Shown: positions 61,326-64,000 of the stretch, piece by piece
How the letters are laid out: the number at the start of each line of letters is the position of its first letter
How positions within the stretch are numbered: position 1 is the first letter of the stretch
Assembly: GCA_037974665.1 (NCBI GenBank)
Contig: CM075781.1
Location: 39,370,235-39,434,234 of the forward strand
Direction of reading: 5' to 3'
DNA length: 64,000 nt
DNA from: Ehretia macrophylla
Lineage: Eukaryota; Streptophyta; Magnoliopsida; Boraginales; Ehretiaceae
The notes under the pieces: model-generated
What the model saw: only the letters and a program-made list of their open reading frames with translations
Databases searched by the model: none
What the model was told of the DNA's origin: nothing
Program-made: the position numbers and the translations under genes

Positions 61326-61618
61326 TACATATATACTGATTCAACATTCAAGTTCAAAGCAAAAAGAAAAAAAAACCAGAAAAATCACATTTCCAAAATA
61401 GAAAAAGGTATGTTTTCATGGGTGCCATGGGGGGTGCGTAGGTCATGTAGAGGTGGTGATGCCGTGGGGAGGGACGAGGGCGATGATGCCGTGGGGGTGG
61501 TGATGTCGTGGGGAGGAAATGAGGTGGGATGGTGGCGATGCTGTGATTGAAGAAAGGGGGAGTGGCGGCAGTGGAGGTGAAGAAGAGGGGAAATGAAAGT
61601 GGGGAGATGGGTAGGGTT

Positions 61619-61655
<37 letters not shown>

Positions 61656-61860
61656 CAGATTGTTTTTGTTGCTTTTTTTATTGCTTTTTTTTTAAATAAA
61701 AAAATAGATTTTATATTATTTAATTGTTGTTTTTCATTTCTTAAAGTAAGTTTTTTTTTATAATTCTTTTGTAATTTTATTCATTTGAGTTTTTTTTGAA
61801 TATTTTTTTTATATTATTTAAATTTATATTTTTTGTAATTTTATTCATTTAATTGTTGTT

Positions 61861-61906
<46 letters not shown>

Positions 61907-62283
61907 TTATTTATTTATTTATATTTATATTTATATTTATATTTTTCTTTTAAAAAATATATTATTTTCTTTGTAAAAAAAACAAGCTTTAAAAAAAATA
62001 GATTTTATGTTATTTAATTGTTGTTTTTTATTTCTTAAACTAAGTTTTTTATAATTTATTAGTAATCTTATTCATTTAATTTTTATTTTGTTGAATATTT
62101 TTTCTTTATATTATTTATATTTATATGTTTTGTAATTTTATTCATTTAATTTTTTTTATTTTGTTGAATTTTTTTCTTCATATTATTTAAATTTAAATAT
62201 TTTTTTTATTTTTCTATTATATACTTATTTTAATTATTGTCATGTTGTTTATTCAGCTATGGATTCCGGCGAAGGAGTTAGGG
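61326..62283. other. spacer, second copy (G-rich and (TA)n DNA)
   Basis: Matches 31988-33013. It has TA tracts at 61622-61651 and 61864-61902, the latter followed by ATTT and TTTATA steps. No gene. Confidence 0.6.
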
Positions 62284-64000
62284 TGTAACACTCCGACCCG
62301 TGTATATAATTATTTTATTGATGTGCATATATTTATATGTCTACTTTAATTATTTACGTATATTCGTTTGCATAAAATATCATATTTTTGGGTTACGTGC
62401 ATCTATTTCGTTTAACGTGCATTTATCTCAAACTATGTGCATACATCTAATTTAACAAGAAATTTCATCTATTAACATATATTGCATCAATATAAATGCA
62501 TTCTTATGTAGGTAGGCATATTTAATTGGTTAATGTGCATAATTCTCATTTTACATGCAATTTCAGGACTTCACGAACACTTTGGAAAAAATTGTAGGAA
62601 CCGTAGAAAATAATTAACGCAGACAATTAGAAATTGGAGCAACTAAATTAGTCAGAATTAAACTAGAATGACAAATTAGTTAATAGCAATTAGTTGAAGG
62701 ACATGTTGGTCATTTGGGTTTTTTTTTCTTTTATTATTTATACCTACTAATATACTACAACACACACAAACACACAAACGACACACAAAAATCAGATCTC
62801 CACACACACACACAAAAATTCAGCACACACACACAACACACGATAGAAAGGAAAGAAGAAGAGAAGAAGAAAATAAGGAAGAAGAATAAATCAGCTTTGT
62901 AAGGTCAATTTTCATGTCATTCTTCATGTCTAGGTGAGAGAATTCATATTATTTGCATTCTATTTGGATTATTCAGCTATATGTATGCATGCTATGTTTT
63001 ATGTAAGTGTTCAAAGATGTTGGAAATGTATGTTTAGCTAAAGTATTAGTATGCTAAAGGTTATAGGAACTCTCTAGTGCTCATAGAATGAATTTTTGCA
63101 TGCTATCTTTAGTTGTAGAGTTGCTTTGTCAACTAAGTGTAATTGTGTAGTTTAGGTATTTGTTAAATGTCCTAAATGAAGTGTAGGAATGTCATATAGG
63201 CTAAAGTAATGGTTATTGTTGGCTCAAACACAAGAAATAACAAGAAGATGATAAGCAAGAAAAATTCGGATTTGGACACTGTACTGCCCTTGACTTCCGA
63301 AGTAGTGTTGGTATAGAAAACGTGCTTAAAATTGAACGAAATTTATATGGCAGCTATAGTAGCCATTTTAGAACAAATGTGGATTTCTAGAGCTAAAGAA
63401 AATTCTAACGTTTTGACTCCGCGATTTAACTATTTCCAAAATGTGTCTGAAAATTGCTCATGTAGGGGCAGTTCGTGCAGTTGCACGGAAAATGTCATAA
63501 CTTGTAGAATTTAGATCAGAATTGAGTTCCTCTTGAGGCTAAAGTCATCTACACTCAAAGAGCTATGTTTATACATAAAAATTAGTCAGTTTGGAGTTCT
63601 ATAGAATAAGTTATTGAATTGATTAATTTAAGCCTCTATTGGAGAAAATAAAAAATGTTTTAGTGATATTTAGGGTTTTGTGCAAAGTTGACTCTAGGAT
63701 TGATTTAATGCTATCTATAAGTAATATAGGCACTAATGAGCATAGATTAGTGGTTAGATGTGATTGGCTTGATTGGAACTTTAGGAAATTTGCATAATTT
63801 GCTTAGAATTCAAAGGGGCTTTATCCGAAAAGTGTATCTGGATGGAATATAACGATGTAGATAGTCTTTATTAGGTGTGGTAGTGCTTAATGTGCCTTTT
63901 TGGCGCCAAATTGGGGTTTGGTTAGAGTACTTGTAGTTAAAATGCAAAAAAAAAGGAGATTTGGGACTTTTATGTTGGATATAGTATAAAGTGAGGTCTT
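62284..64000 (+). repeat. start of a second large (LARD-type) LTR, cut by the window end
   Basis: Begins TGTAACACTCCGACCCGTG and follows 33014 onward, including the CA/GA-rich stretch at 62760-62890. The element continues beyond the window. Confidence 0.85.

Larger units (their letters stand above)
41381..64000. repeat. second unit of the tandem segmental duplication (open at window end)
   Basis: It begins inside Tat integrase text at a junction sharing AGTATAG (41376-41382) between the large LTR and the Tat element. It carries the complete nested copia, the right end of the hAT, its old flank, movement-protein and coat-protein pieces, the second pararetrovirus block and the beginning of the large LTR, which continues past the window. 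Confidence 0.8.

Overview
The window is repeat-rich nuclear DNA from a flowering plant, probably a eudicot. The evidence is one spliced ankyrin-repeat/PGG-domain gene (a land-plant family), plant-type LTR retrotransposons (Tat-clade Ty3/gypsy with an antisense gene, Ty1/copia, a TRIM, a large-LTR non-autonomous element), a plant hAT transposon, LINE remnants and an endogenous pararetrovirus (Caulimoviridae). I cannot name the species. Only the ankyrin/PGG gene looks like a host gene.

Layout. 1-9135: AT-rich DNA, a 333-bp TRIM with perfect 5-bp target-site duplications, the 3' part of the ankyrin/PGG gene (exons between 3751 and 7101; a LINE tail and an AT-rich MITE-like block lie in its long intron), and a LINE RNase H fragment. 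9136-17938: a whole-length but decayed Tat-like Ty3/gypsy element (430-bp LTRs, GATAT duplications) with a multi-block antisense ORF behind the integrase. 18465-52594: the two ends of one hAT transposon, flanked by the same 8-bp duplication (GATCCTAC) although now 34 kb apart. Between them lie a nested copia element (CTGCT duplications) present twice, a pararetrovirus block, a non-autonomous element with about 4-kb LTRs, and a second partial Tat copy. 52595-64000: old hAT flank, more pararetrovirus pieces (movement protein, coat protein, leader with initiator-Met primer site), a second copy of the pararetrovirus block, and the start of a second large LTR.

Main interpretation. The order Tat integrase end - hAT - copia - pararetrovirus - spacer - large LTR occurs twice (about 13.70-41.38 kb and 41.38-64.0 kb). 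This is a tandem segmental duplication with a unit of about 28 kb and a junction near 41376-41382 that carries a 7-bp microhomology. Later size changes altered the spacing between paired landmarks. Nesting gives a relative order: hAT insertion, then copia into the hAT, then duplication. The pararetrovirus block carries leader/promoter copies in opposite orientations around the same pol-side genes in both units, so that rearrangement predates the duplication.

Limits: reading was by eye. Identities, ages and family placements are approximate, and the pararetrovirus genus and copia lineage are not resolved. No bacterial-type system, CRISPR array, tRNA or rRNA gene was seen.
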